Positions 36,873-44,562 of a DNA stretch of 64,000 nt are shown piece by piece (within the stretch, counting starts at the first letter, position 1; every line of letters begins with the position of its first letter). Location of the stretch: the NCBI GenBank assembly GCA_004168015.1, contig SEYW01000001.1, forward strand, positions 372,001 to 436,000, given 5' to 3'. The DNA is from Methylolobus aquaticus. Its GTDB lineage: Bacteria > Pseudomonadota > Gammaproteobacteria > Methylococcales > Methylococcaceae. The notes below the pieces were generated by a model. The model did not search any database. It worked only from the letters and a program-made list of their open reading frames with translations, and was not told where the DNA came from. Made by a program: the position numbers and the translations under genes.

Positions 36873-37760
36873 ATGAGCGTATTCGTCAACAAGGATTCCA
36901 AGGTCATCTTCCAGGGCTTTACCGGCGAGCACGCCACCTTCCATGCTCAGGATGCGATCAAGATCGGCACCCAGGTCGTCGGCGGCGTCACGCCGGGCAA
37001 AGGCGGCACCCGCCACCTGGGCCTGCCGGTATTCGATACCGTCGCGTCAGCCGTCAGGGAGACGGGTGCCGATGTCTCGGGAGTCTTCGTACCGCCGCCA
37101 TTCGCCGTAGACGCTGTGATGGAAGCCATCGATGCCGGCATCAAGGTCGTCGTCGTCATCGCCGACGGCGTGCCCGTGCAGGACATGGTCCGGTTGCAGC
37201 GGTACCGCGAAGGGAAGGACTGCATCGTGATCGGCCCCAACACACCGGGTATCATCACACCGGGCGAATGCAAGGTCGGCATCATGCCCGCGAATATCTA
37301 CAAGAGGGGCCGGATCGGTGTCGTGTCGCGCTCCGGCACCTTGAACTATGAGGCCACCGAACAGATGTCGGCACTCGGCCTCGGCCAGAGTTCCTCGGTC
37401 GGGATCGGCGGCGACCCCGTCAACGGCACGGATTTTGTCACCGTACTGCGCGCCTTCGAAGCGGATCCTGACACCGATTTGATCGTCATGATCGGTGAGA
37501 TCGGCGGACCGCAAGAGGTGGCGGCGGCCCAGTGGGCGAAAGCCAACATGACGAAACCCATCGTCGGCTTCGTGGCTGGCGTCTCGTCGCCGCCCGGGCG
37601 CCGGATGGGCCACGCGGGGGCCATCATCGCCGGCACTTCCGACACGGCCAACGCCAAGATGGATGCAATGGAGGAGTTGGGGCTGTACGTGGCGCGCAAT
37701 CCCGCACACATCGGCCAGGCCGTCATGCGCGCACTCACGGAAAGCGGCATCAAGTACTGA
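36873..37760 (+). CDS. mtkB: Malate--CoA ligase (malate thiokinase), alpha subunit
   Basis: 295 residues, SucD-like. CoA-binding fold near the N-terminus (VIFQGFTGEHATFHAQDAI, GGVTPGKGGTRHLGLPVFDT). The phosphorylated catalytic histidine lies in GRRMGHAGAIIAGTSDTA near residue 250. It starts 3 bases after the mtkA stop. It completes the malate thiokinase heteromer that feeds malyl-CoA lyase. Confidence 0.9.
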   Translation: MSVFVNKDSKVIFQGFTGEHATFHAQDAIKIGTQVVGGVTPGKGGTRHLGLPVFDTVASAVRETGADVSGVFVPPPFAVDAVMEAIDAGIKVVVVIADGVPVQDMVRLQRYREGKDCIVIGPNTPGIITPGECKVGIMPANIYKRGRIGVVSRSGTLNYEATEQMSALGLGQSSSVGIGGDPVNGTDFVTVLRAFEADPDTDLIVMIGEIGGPQEVAAAQWAKANMTKPIVGFVAGVSSPPGRRMGHAGAIIAGTSDTANAKMDAMEELGLYVARNPAHIGQAVMRALTESGIKY

Positions 37761-37825
37761 CGATAACGCGCATCCGTCACTCCCCTGCCCCTGTACCTAG
37801 CCTGTTGCCGAGCGAGATCTTCCCG

Positions 37826-38149
37826 ATGAAGCAGATCACCCCCACCCAGTTGCACCAGTACTTGCAGTCGGATGATAAACATTCCGTCGTCTTGCTCGAC
37901 GTTCGGGAACCGCTGGAATTTCGGCATGCCCACATCGCGGGTAGTGTCCATATCCCGATGCAGGAGGTTCCGCGGCGTCTGACCGAACTCAGTCCTGACG
38001 CGGAGATTGTCGTGATCTGCCACCATGGCATGCGCAGCGCCCAGGTCGCAGGATTCCTCGAAGGGCGCGGGTTCAGCAACGTAACCAACCTGAGCGGGGG
38101 CATCGATGCGTGGTCGGTGCAGGTCGATCCCAGCCTGCCCCGCTACTAG
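37826..38149 (+). CDS. Rhodanese-like sulfurtransferase
   Basis: 107 residues, a single rhodanese domain (GlpE/PspE-like). LLDVREPLEFRHAHIAGSVH is the CH2A-type start and the catalytic cysteine lies in VICHHGMRSAQVA near residue 71. No signal peptide, so cytoplasmic. ATG 37826 follows mtkB by 65 bases and the stop is 9 bases before dtd, so it may be read with both. It could transfer persulfide sulfur; the partner is unknown. Confidence 0.88.
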   Translation: MKQITPTQLHQYLQSDDKHSVVLLDVREPLEFRHAHIAGSVHIPMQEVPRRLTELSPDAEIVVICHHGMRSAQVAGFLEGRGFSNVTNLSGGIDAWSVQVDPSLPRY

Positions 38150-38158
38150 CCACGGACG

Positions 38159-38605
38159 GTGATCGCCGTCATCCAGCGTGTGACCCGCGCCTCCGTCGAC
38201 GTGGCCGATGAACGCATCGCGACCATCGGCCGGGGCATGCTGGCTCTCGTCGCTGTCGAAAAGGGCGACGGGGAAGCGCAGGTGGAGCGGTTGGCCGAGC
38301 GGTTGCTCGGCTATCGTGTCTTCCCCGACCCGGAAGGACGGATGAACCTGAGTCTTGACGAAATCGGCGGTGAACTGCTGCTGGTTTCGCAATTCACTTT
38401 GGCCGCCGACACGGCAAAAGGTCGGCGGCCGAGCTTCACCCCGGCAGCAGAACCGGCACTCGGTGCAGCGCTGTTCAGCGCGCTGGTCGACGAATGCCGG
38501 CGCCACCTCGGCGAAGGGCGCGTTGCCCGTGGCCGCTTCGGCGCGGACATGCTCGTCTCGCTGGTCAACGATGGTCCCGTTACCTTCATCCTGAAGGCAA
38601 CTTAA
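38159..38605 (+). CDS. dtd: D-aminoacyl-tRNA deacylase
   Basis: 148 residues with both signature motifs of [20 protein letters not shown] in the middle and the C-terminal NDGPVTF. It hydrolyses D-amino acids (and mischarged glycine) from tRNA. It starts with GTG at 38159, 9 bases after the rhodanese stop; the N-terminus [13 protein letters not shown] aligns with the usual start. Confidence 0.95.
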   Translation: MIAVIQRVTRASVDVADERIATIGRGMLALVAVEKGDGEAQVERLAERLLGYRVFPDPEGRMNLSLDEIGGELLLVSQFTLAADTAKGRRPSFTPAAEPALGAALFSALVDECRRHLGEGRVARGRFGADMLVSLVNDGPVTFILKAT

Positions 38606-39092
38606 ACCGCAGTACCCCCGCTCCACTGACGCGTGCGTTGCCAGGGGCTGGAATGCCGGGAGCGGCCACCTCCAGAAGAAACGCGTAAGCGAAAGGCTGG
38701 TGGTTGGCGAAACGATGGCGGGCCATCGCGGTAATGCGAGGCCAGATGTGATGCGCGCTAAATACCGCCCCTGCGCGACAAACAGAGTGCGCCGGGCCAC
38801 GCTGTATGGCAGCGGCTCAGGATAGGTGGACTGGAATCGTGATCGCCCTTCGCGGGTCCGGCAGGGCGATGCGGATGGCGTGGGCCAATGGGACTTGCCG
38901 GAGAAAGGTTTGTTGCAGGGCTGACGTTTATCACCAGCTCTGCAACAAACCCGAATAGTTGCTCCTCCTGAACTTTCGTTCCATTGCTGCATTTCATGAG
39001 CCGCGGGGCCCAGATTTGCAGCCTGCTTCTTATTATTGTTGTTTTCGGGTTTTCTTATTGTTTTTTGTAATCGAAAAAGCCGAGCTGGCCTA
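38606..39092. other. Intergenic region between dtd and the 54-residue membrane protein
   Basis: 487 bases between convergent genes, with no supported gene. Direct repeats around TTTGTTGCAGGGCTG/CTCTGCAACAAAC (about 38909-38950) form an imperfect inverted repeat. The final 80 bases are AT-rich, with runs of T. A long minus-strand frame crosses the region, but it also crosses dtd and mtkB and looks like a high-GC artefact. Confidence 0.3.
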
Positions 39093-39257
39093 CTACTTGT
39101 TTCTCATGATCTGGCGCTCGACCTCAGCTTTCGTCTCTTCGAAAGCCTTGACCGGAACGCTTTCCATCTCGCGGCTCTTCAGCAGAAACACGAGCACGAC
39201 AGCCAGAGCAATGATGCCGCCGATGTAGAGCCAGAAATTGTCTTTTTCGTTTTCCAT
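39093..39257 (-). CDS. Small membrane protein, 54 residues
   Basis: An ATG at 39257 with TGAGGT upstream opens a 54-codon frame. It has an acidic N-terminus (MENEKDNF), one transmembrane helix (WLYIGGIIALAVVLVFLL), then a charged amphipathic tail rich in K/E/R (VKAFEETKAEVERQIMRNK). The composition is typical of a single-span bitopic protein. It lies 308 bases downstream of the 441-residue envelope protein on the same strand. Family not recognised; size and layout resemble small subunit-like or stress-related membrane peptides. Confidence 0.65.
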   Translation of the reverse strand: MENEKDNFWLYIGGIIALAVVLVFLLKSREMESVPVKAFEETKAEVERQIMRNK

Positions 39258-39565
39258 TCTTGTACCTCAACAGAACGCAGATCATTCCACTAGTTCAGCC
39301 CACCGGTAGGGCAGGACTAGCACCAAACGCGGTCCTTGACCGCGTAGCGTTGACCGGGAAACGAGACGCTAGCTTCCCAATCACCGCGATTATTTTAATT
39401 GCGGTTGACAGACATGTTCAACACCGCAGGGAATTTTTTCTCGTATTTTTCGTATCGCACCCGCCGAGTCGGCGCGATCGCGTGGGAGAGAGCCCTTTAC
39501 AGCCGCATGATTGCTCTTTCGAAACAGCGGGTTATGCACGAACGACAGCCAGACCGCCAGTACTC
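39258..39565. other. Intergenic region
   Basis: 308 bases between the small membrane protein and the 441-residue envelope gene, both on the minus strand. The AT-rich patch at 39385-39450 could carry the promoter for the 54-residue protein. No gene is recognised. Confidence 0.3.
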
Positions 39566-40891
39566 TCAGAATGCGGCAGCGAAACCCAGCATCCCTATGG
39601 TGGACGGCGTGGACGCCGTGGTGCCGCCGCTCATCTGGCCATAGATCGCCAGTCGCTGATCGACGGTCCAGATGAAACCCAGACCCACCGCGTTCTGTTT
39701 GGCTTCACCCAGTTGGGCTGACGTGACGCGGACGTTAGGCAGGCGGGGCAACGTCATCGCGTTGTAGAAGCCGTGCACGAACAGCGCAAGGTCCTCGCCG
39801 AAAAAATCCCGCTGCAAGGCCCACTGGAAGCTCTCCTCCCAGACGTTCTCGCCGGATGCACTCTGCATACGTGTGGCGCCCAGGTTGTATTCGAGATCGA
39901 TCTCGAATGGCAGAGATTGGTCAAAATTGAGGGTGATCGACGGCTGCGTGCCGCCGTTGAAGGGGCGACTGCCGAACCACTGTGTCTGCAGATAGGCTTC
40001 GGCTGCGGCGGCCGGCAGGTACCAGTCCGGCTTTTCGGTCCAGAGCTGGATCTTCGTATCGAAAGCAATCGGCGCGAAGCCCCAGGCCGATGCCGCACCG
40101 CCGGACCAGCTCACGCCATTGCCGAAAATGCGGAACTCGACATCGTCGGTCAAGCCATAGCGCAGGAGAAACTCGGCGTTGTATTGGGCGGGCGCGCCTT
40201 CCGCGCTGCCGTAGTAGGTCAGCGGCGAGATCTCGACGTAGGCCCGACCGGCCGGAAGCGTGAACGCGCTATTCGGAAAATTGGCGAGATCAGGCCCCGG
40301 ATTGGCAATGTCAACGCGCTGGCGCCAGAGCGCGATGTTCTCGGCCAGGCGTGCCCGCGAACGGTCGTAGCGCCCGCGAAAAAAACCCTCCTCGAGCCGC
40401 TCCGCCTGCGCGTGCGCATAGCGGCGCAGCGGTACCTCATTGATTTCGTGTCTGACCTGAATGGTGCCAGGACCGGCTGGACCCGAGGCCTGTGCGATCG
40501 CCCCGCCCGGCAGGCCGGCCCCCTGTCGGCTGAAGAACGCATCGCTCAGCCGGCCCGCCTGGCGGTGAGCGAGCGCGTGCACGCGTCCGCTGAACCGTTT
40601 AAGTTCTTGCATCGCATCATCGGGAGTCGGCCTGACACTCTGACGCTGGCGCGACGAACTCGCAGGAGACGTCGCGGGTTTAGTCTGCGTCGCGCCCCGC
40701 GAGCCAGACGAGTGGCCCGCATGTGACAGCGTCCGGGTCTCTGCCGGACGCTCAGCGGCCGCGCCGTCCCCAACCGCGGACATCAGCCCGGCGACCAACA
40801 AGCTGGCCCACCGGAATGTACGCCGAAACTTACGATCACGGCCCGCAACCACCGGGGCCGCGCTGGCGCCGGCAATGCAGTCCGAGGTCAT
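39566..40891 (-). CDS. Putative outer-membrane transporter-type beta-barrel protein
   Basis: 441 residues. An N-terminal hydrophobic segment (FRWASLLVAGLMSAVGDGAA) serves as export signal, followed by a Ser/Thr/Arg-rich low-complexity stretch to about residue 90. From about residue 200 the pattern (GRAYVEISPLTYYGS, LLRYGLTDDVEFRIFGNGVS, NAVGLGFIWTVDQRLAIYGQ) resembles the MetA-type phenol-degradation outer-membrane family, ending in phenylalanine. It starts within the stop of the upstream gene (4-base overlap at 40888-40891), so the pair is coupled. No substrate genes are nearby. Confidence 0.65.
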   Translation of the reverse strand: MTSDCIAGASAAPVVAGRDRKFRRTFRWASLLVAGLMSAVGDGAAAERPAETRTLSHAGHSSGSRGATQTKPATSPASSSRQRQSVRPTPDDAMQELKRFSGRVHALAHRQAGRLSDAFFSRQGAGLPGGAIAQASGPAGPGTIQVRHEINEVPLRRYAHAQAERLEEGFFRGRYDRSRARLAENIALWRQRVDIANPGPDLANFPNSAFTLPAGRAYVEISPLTYYGSAEGAPAQYNAEFLLRYGLTDDVEFRIFGNGVSWSGGAASAWGFAPIAFDTKIQLWTEKPDWYLPAAAAEAYLQTQWFGSRPFNGGTQPSITLNFDQSLPFEIDLEYNLGATRMQSASGENVWEESFQWALQRDFFGEDLALFVHGFYNAMTLPRLPNVRVTSAQLGEAKQNAVGLGFIWTVDQRLAIYGQMSGGTTASTPSTIGMLGFAAAF

Positions 40892-41343
40892 TGGATCAGC
40901 GGTATCTCGACGGCTGTTTCGGCGCTGACTGCGGCGTGAATTTTCTCTTCGATCTGATAATAACGTGCCACCTTCCGGGCCGGCAGCACTTTCTGGAACG
41001 ACGGCAAATACTGGCGCATCAGCCGGATCCGGCGCTCTTCGTGCTGCAGCAGTTCCTTGGTGTACTCGAGTGCCAGCGCATCCGTCATGGCCGCATAGTC
41101 GCGACCGTAGTTCCTAAGGTGCTCCTCGCGATCGCTCTGCAGCGCCCGCCACTCGCTCTGCAGACGTTCGTACAGCGGCCAGAAGCCCGAGGCTTCGGCC
41201 GTGCTGAGCTGCAGAAAATCGCCTACCAGTTGCCGCTTGTCGGCCTGGTCGGCCAAACCCTCTGGTCCCATCACGGGAGCGGCGGACAGCCTTGAGCCGG
41301 CCTCGATGACGAACACCAGTAACGCGGTCACCCCTCGCCGCAT
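40888..41343 (-). CDS. Periplasmic helical protein (Spy/CpxP-like in layout)
   Basis: 151 residues. AGGAG precedes ATG 41343, which starts a short signal peptide (MRRGVTALLVFVIEAGSRLSA). The mature part is almost entirely helical and charged: KRQLVGDFLQLSTAEASGFW, then LQSEWRALQSDREEHLRN and a long REERR-type amphipathic helix. The size and charge resemble LTXXQ-type periplasmic chaperones or sensors, without the LTxxQ motif. It is translationally coupled to the outer-membrane protein gene, suggesting a shared envelope role. Confidence 0.65.
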   Translation of the reverse strand: MRRGVTALLVFVIEAGSRLSAAPVMGPEGLADQADKRQLVGDFLQLSTAEASGFWPLYERLQSEWRALQSDREEHLRNYGRDYAAMTDALALEYTKELLQHEERRIRLMRQYLPSFQKVLPARKVARYYQIEEKIHAAVSAETAVEIPLIQ

Positions 41344-41612
41344 GGCCACTCCTGTCTTGAATCATCACCGTGCCGCGCTGGCGGCCACACCGCAGCATGC
41401 GAACGGCACCTGACCCGCAGGTTCGCTGAAAATACCGGCGGATGCAAGCCATCGAGCCCTGCCACCGTGCAGGGATCCTCCTGTCATCAAGCTGACACAC
41501 ATCGTGAGGATACTGAGCGCGCTTGAAGACCCCATCTGCGCGGCATTGGCAAGGAGAGCGTGACAACGCCGACAGCAGACCGAACGAACCCCGATCTGAC
41601 AGCGGAGCCCCC

Positions 41613-41777
41613 GTGTACGAGAAGCGCGTCATCGAAACCAGCGACAGCTTTTGCTGCGAAATCTCCTACAAGACACGGCAGGAACCTGAATCCGCCATGC
41701 CCCGGATTCGTTACCGGCACGTCAGCCATTTCATGCACGCGCTGCAGGCGGTCGTGATCGTGCTGGGAGTCCTCTAG
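41613..41777 (+). CDS. Possible small protein (about 54 residues)
   Basis: A GTG at 41613 opens a short frame with strongly GC-biased third positions, like real genes here. It encodes a polar N-terminus with paired cysteines (SDSFCCEIS) and a hydrophobic end (ALQAVVIVLGVL). No clear ribosome site and no family. It lies between the envelope pair and hypC in the otherwise non-coding 41344-41906 interval. Confidence 0.3.
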   Translation: MYEKRVIETSDSFCCEISYKTRQEPESAMPRIRYRHVSHFMHALQAVVIVLGVL

Positions 41778-41906
41778 TCCCGACAGCGACGACGCCAGCC
41801 CGGCGATCGCGGCATCCACAAGCCCGCCGCGCTGCCGGCAAGCAATTCCCTACCTTTCCGCGTTAGAATATGAGCGTTTCCCGCCACCTTCGGTGTGTGC
41901 CCGCCC

Positions 41907-42161
41907 ATGTGTCTCGCGATCCCGATGCAGATTGTCCAAATCGACGGGCACAATGCCGTCTGCAGTGTGCAGGGCGTTAGACGGGAAGTCAGCCTGTCTC
42001 TCGTTCAGGATCAGGCGCTCGCCGCCGGCGATTTCGTGCTGGTGCATGTCGGCTATGCGATCCAGACGCTCACGCCCGAAGAGGCGCAAGTCTCGCTCGA
42101 TCTGTTTGACGAACTGATGACGGCGGACGCCGTCGACGCCGAGTCATCGTCGCATGCATGA
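41907..42161 (+). CDS. hypC: Hydrogenase maturation chaperone HypC
   Basis: 84 residues starting at ATG 41907, with the invariant MCLAIPMQ whose Cys2 binds the iron-cyanide precursor with HypD. Like other HypC proteins it has the VGYAIQTLTPEEAQ segment. It carries the Fe(CN)2CO unit to the [NiFe]-hydrogenase large subunit. It overlaps hypA by 8 bases and is first in a tight hypCABDFE series. Confidence 0.95.
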   Translation: MCLAIPMQIVQIDGHNAVCSVQGVRREVSLSLVQDQALAAGDFVLVHVGYAIQTLTPEEAQVSLDLFDELMTADAVDAESSSHA

Positions 42162-42549
42162 GCTGTCGCTCTGCGAGGACATCATCGACCAACTGACCGC
42201 CCTCACCCGGCGGCATGGCGCGAAAGGGGTGGCGCGGGTCTCGGTCCGGATCGGCGCCCTGGCCGGGGTCGAACCCATGTTGCTGGAGCACGCTTTCCGC
42301 AGTGCGTGCATCGACACCGTCGCCGAGCGGGCCGAGTTCCATACCGAGTGGGTAAAGACCCGTGTGAGCTGCCTTGCATGTGGCATGGACGCCGAAACAG
42401 CCCCGAACGATTTGCGCTGTCCCGCGTGCGGCAGCCACGATACGAAACTGACGCGCGGCGAGGAATTGACGCTGGCGTCGGTCGAGTTGCTCCTTCCCGA
42501 ACCCGATCCCGTTTCGCTGGACTGCGTCCCTGCGCCAAGAGGTCACTAG
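42154..42549 (+). CDS. hypA: Hydrogenase nickel-insertion protein HypA
   Basis: 131 residues. The nickel-binding N-terminus MHELSLCEDI with His2 is present, as is the structural zinc site with two CxxC pairs (VSCLACGMD, RCPACGSHD). It delivers nickel with HypB. The stop is one base before hypB. Confidence 0.95.
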   Translation: MHELSLCEDIIDQLTALTRRHGAKGVARVSVRIGALAGVEPMLLEHAFRSACIDTVAERAEFHTEWVKTRVSCLACGMDAETAPNDLRCPACGSHDTKLTRGEELTLASVELLLPEPDPVSLDCVPAPRGH

Positions 42550-42550
42550 C

Positions 42551-43423
42551 ATGTGCAATACCTGCGGCTGTAACCTGACCCCCGGCAACCGCCACTTGCT
42601 GCAACCGCTGGCCCAGCCGTCCAAGGCGGCCGCAGCCCCCGAAAAGATCCTCGGCGAGCTGCTCGCCGCGAACCGCCGCCAGGCCGAGGCTAACCGCGCC
42701 CGGCTCGACGCCCACGGCATCCTGACGATCAACCTGATGTCCTCGCCGGGGTCGGGCAAGACGGCGCTTCTGGAAGCGACGATCAGAACCCTGCCGGCCG
42801 GACTGCGCATCGCCGTCATCGAAGGCGACCTCGAAACCGAGAACGATGCCGAACGCATTCGCGCTCTCGGCGTGACGGCCTACCAGATTACCACCGGCAC
42901 CGCGTGCCACCTCGACGCGCATCTGGTCGCGCTCGGTCTGGACCAACTCGACCTGCTGGCGATCGACATCCTGTTCATCGAGAACGTCGGGAATCTGGTC
43001 TGTCCGGCCAGCTTCGATCTCGGGCACCACCGCAACGTGACCCTGTTGTCGGTCACCGAGGGGGACGACAAACCGGCGAAGTATCCGGTCATGTTCCGTG
43101 CCGCAGACCTCATGCTGATCACCAAGAGCGACCTGCTGCCCCATCTGCCCGAGTTTTCGCCCGCGCGCGCGGAAACCTACGTGCGCCGGCTGGCGAGCGA
43201 CGCACCGGTGATCGCGTTGTCGGCGAAGAGCGGCGATGGGGTAGACCTTTGGCACGAATGGCTCGCTCGCGAGCGCGATCATTACCGCGAACTGCGCCGG
43301 CAGCAACGGAGCCTGCACCCCCGCATTCAGCCCGACGGCGCGCGACTACACGCCTCGGCCACACCCGATATTCGCTTCGTCCCCGTCGCTGCGAGCATGG
43401 CCTCGGGCCGGCCCGGCCGATGA
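42551..43423 (+). CDS. hypB: Hydrogenase nickel-incorporation GTPase HypB
   Basis: 290 residues. N-terminal high-affinity nickel motif MCNTCGCN (CxxCGC type), P-loop SSPGSGKTALLEAT near residue 65, and the metal/G-domain segment TGTACHLDAHLV. It lacks the long histidine-rich stretch of nickel-storing HypB proteins. GTP hydrolysis drives nickel transfer together with HypA. The stop overlaps the hypD start (ATGA at 43420). Confidence 0.96.
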   Translation: MCNTCGCNLTPGNRHLLQPLAQPSKAAAAPEKILGELLAANRRQAEANRARLDAHGILTINLMSSPGSGKTALLEATIRTLPAGLRIAVIEGDLETENDAERIRALGVTAYQITTGTACHLDAHLVALGLDQLDLLAIDILFIENVGNLVCPASFDLGHHRNVTLLSVTEGDDKPAKYPVMFRAADLMLITKSDLLPHLPEFSPARAETYVRRLASDAPVIALSAKSGDGVDLWHEWLARERDHYRELRRQQRSLHPRIQPDGARLHASATPDIRFVPVAASMASGRPGR

Positions 43424-44544
43424 GCGCCGCGCGCGATCAGTTGGCCGCCATCCGCGCGCTCCCGCTGTCCGGCCCGGTGCGGATCATGAACGTCTGTGGC
43501 GGACACGAGCGGACGATTTCGATGGCCGGTCTGCGCACCGCACTCCCCGACGCTATTCGGCTGATCCCCGGGCCCGGGTGTCCGGTCTGCATCTGCCCGG
43601 AGGAGGACATCTATCAGGCGATCCGGCTCGCGCTGGACGAACGGGTCATCGTGACCAGTTTCGGGGACATGCTGAGAGTGCCGGTCAACGTGCCGCGCAG
43701 CGCCGTCCGTTCGCTGGATCAGGCGCGCGCGGCAGGCGGTGACGTGCGGCCGATCGCATCGCCGCGGGACGCCGTCCGTATCGCCCGCGAGCACCCGGGT
43801 CGGCCGGTGGTGTTCCATGCCGTCGGCTTCGAGACGACCTTGGGACCGATCGCCGCAATGATCGAGGAAGGCCTCCCCGACAATCTGTCGCTTTTGGTCA
43901 GTGGGCGTCTGACCTGGCCCGCGGTGGCGATGCTGTTGGAGTCCGAGCAACCGGGTTTCGACGCGCTGATCGCGCCCGGTCATGTGTCGACACTGATGGG
44001 CCCGGAAGAGTGGACCTTCGTACCGGAGCACCACGGCCTACCGACCGCCGTCGCCGGCTTCACCCCGGATAGCATCGTCGCAGCGACGCTGTCGGTGCTG
44101 ACGCAGCGGCTGGAAGGGCGCGCCGTGCTGGACAACTGCTATTCCGCAGCGCGCCCGGGTGGGAACGCGGGCGCCCGCGCCGCGCTCGGGCGATGCTTCG
44201 ATATCGTTCCCGCGATCTGGCGCGGCATCGGCTCCATCCCCGGATCGGGTTTCGCGTTGAAGCCGCATCTGACCGCGCACGACGCCCGACAGCGTTTTCC
44301 CGGCTACGCTGACGAGGCGCGGCGAAACGCCGGCGCCATGCCGCCAGGCTGCGACTGCGCCCGCGTCGTCGTGGGCAAGATCGTGCCCTCCGAGTGCCGC
44401 ATCTACGGCTCGCCGTGCACGCCACGGACTCCGGTGGGTCCGTGCATGGTCTCCGACGAGGGCGCCTGCCGGATCTGGTGGTCCAGCGGGATTCGGGAGC
44501 GCTCTGCGGAGCGACGCGCGGACGCACCCGCCGCCCCGGCCTGA
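43420..44544 (+). CDS. hypD: Hydrogenase maturation protein HypD
   Basis: 374 residues. Iron-binding and thiol-redox motifs MNVCGGHE and PGPGCPVCICP near the N-terminus; C-terminal cysteines in GCDCARVVVGKI, PSECRIYGSPC and VGPCMVSDEGAC hold the [4Fe-4S] cluster. HypD and HypC form the scaffold on which Fe(CN)2CO is built. ATG 43420 overlaps the hypB stop. Confidence 0.96.
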   Translation: MSAARDQLAAIRALPLSGPVRIMNVCGGHERTISMAGLRTALPDAIRLIPGPGCPVCICPEEDIYQAIRLALDERVIVTSFGDMLRVPVNVPRSAVRSLDQARAAGGDVRPIASPRDAVRIAREHPGRPVVFHAVGFETTLGPIAAMIEEGLPDNLSLLVSGRLTWPAVAMLLESEQPGFDALIAPGHVSTLMGPEEWTFVPEHHGLPTAVAGFTPDSIVAATLSVLTQRLEGRAVLDNCYSAARPGGNAGARAALGRCFDIVPAIWRGIGSIPGSGFALKPHLTAHDARQRFPGYADEARRNAGAMPPGCDCARVVVGKIVPSECRIYGSPCTPRTPVGPCMVSDEGACRIWWSSGIRERSAERRADAPAAPA

Positions 44545-44562
44545 CGCACCCCGACCGCCGCC

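Noticed and set aside
37346..38992. 548-residue minus-strand frame
   Set aside because: Crosses mtkB, rhodanese and dtd in antisense. The part over 38606-38992 is non-coding-looking, and I found no transposase or pilin motif.
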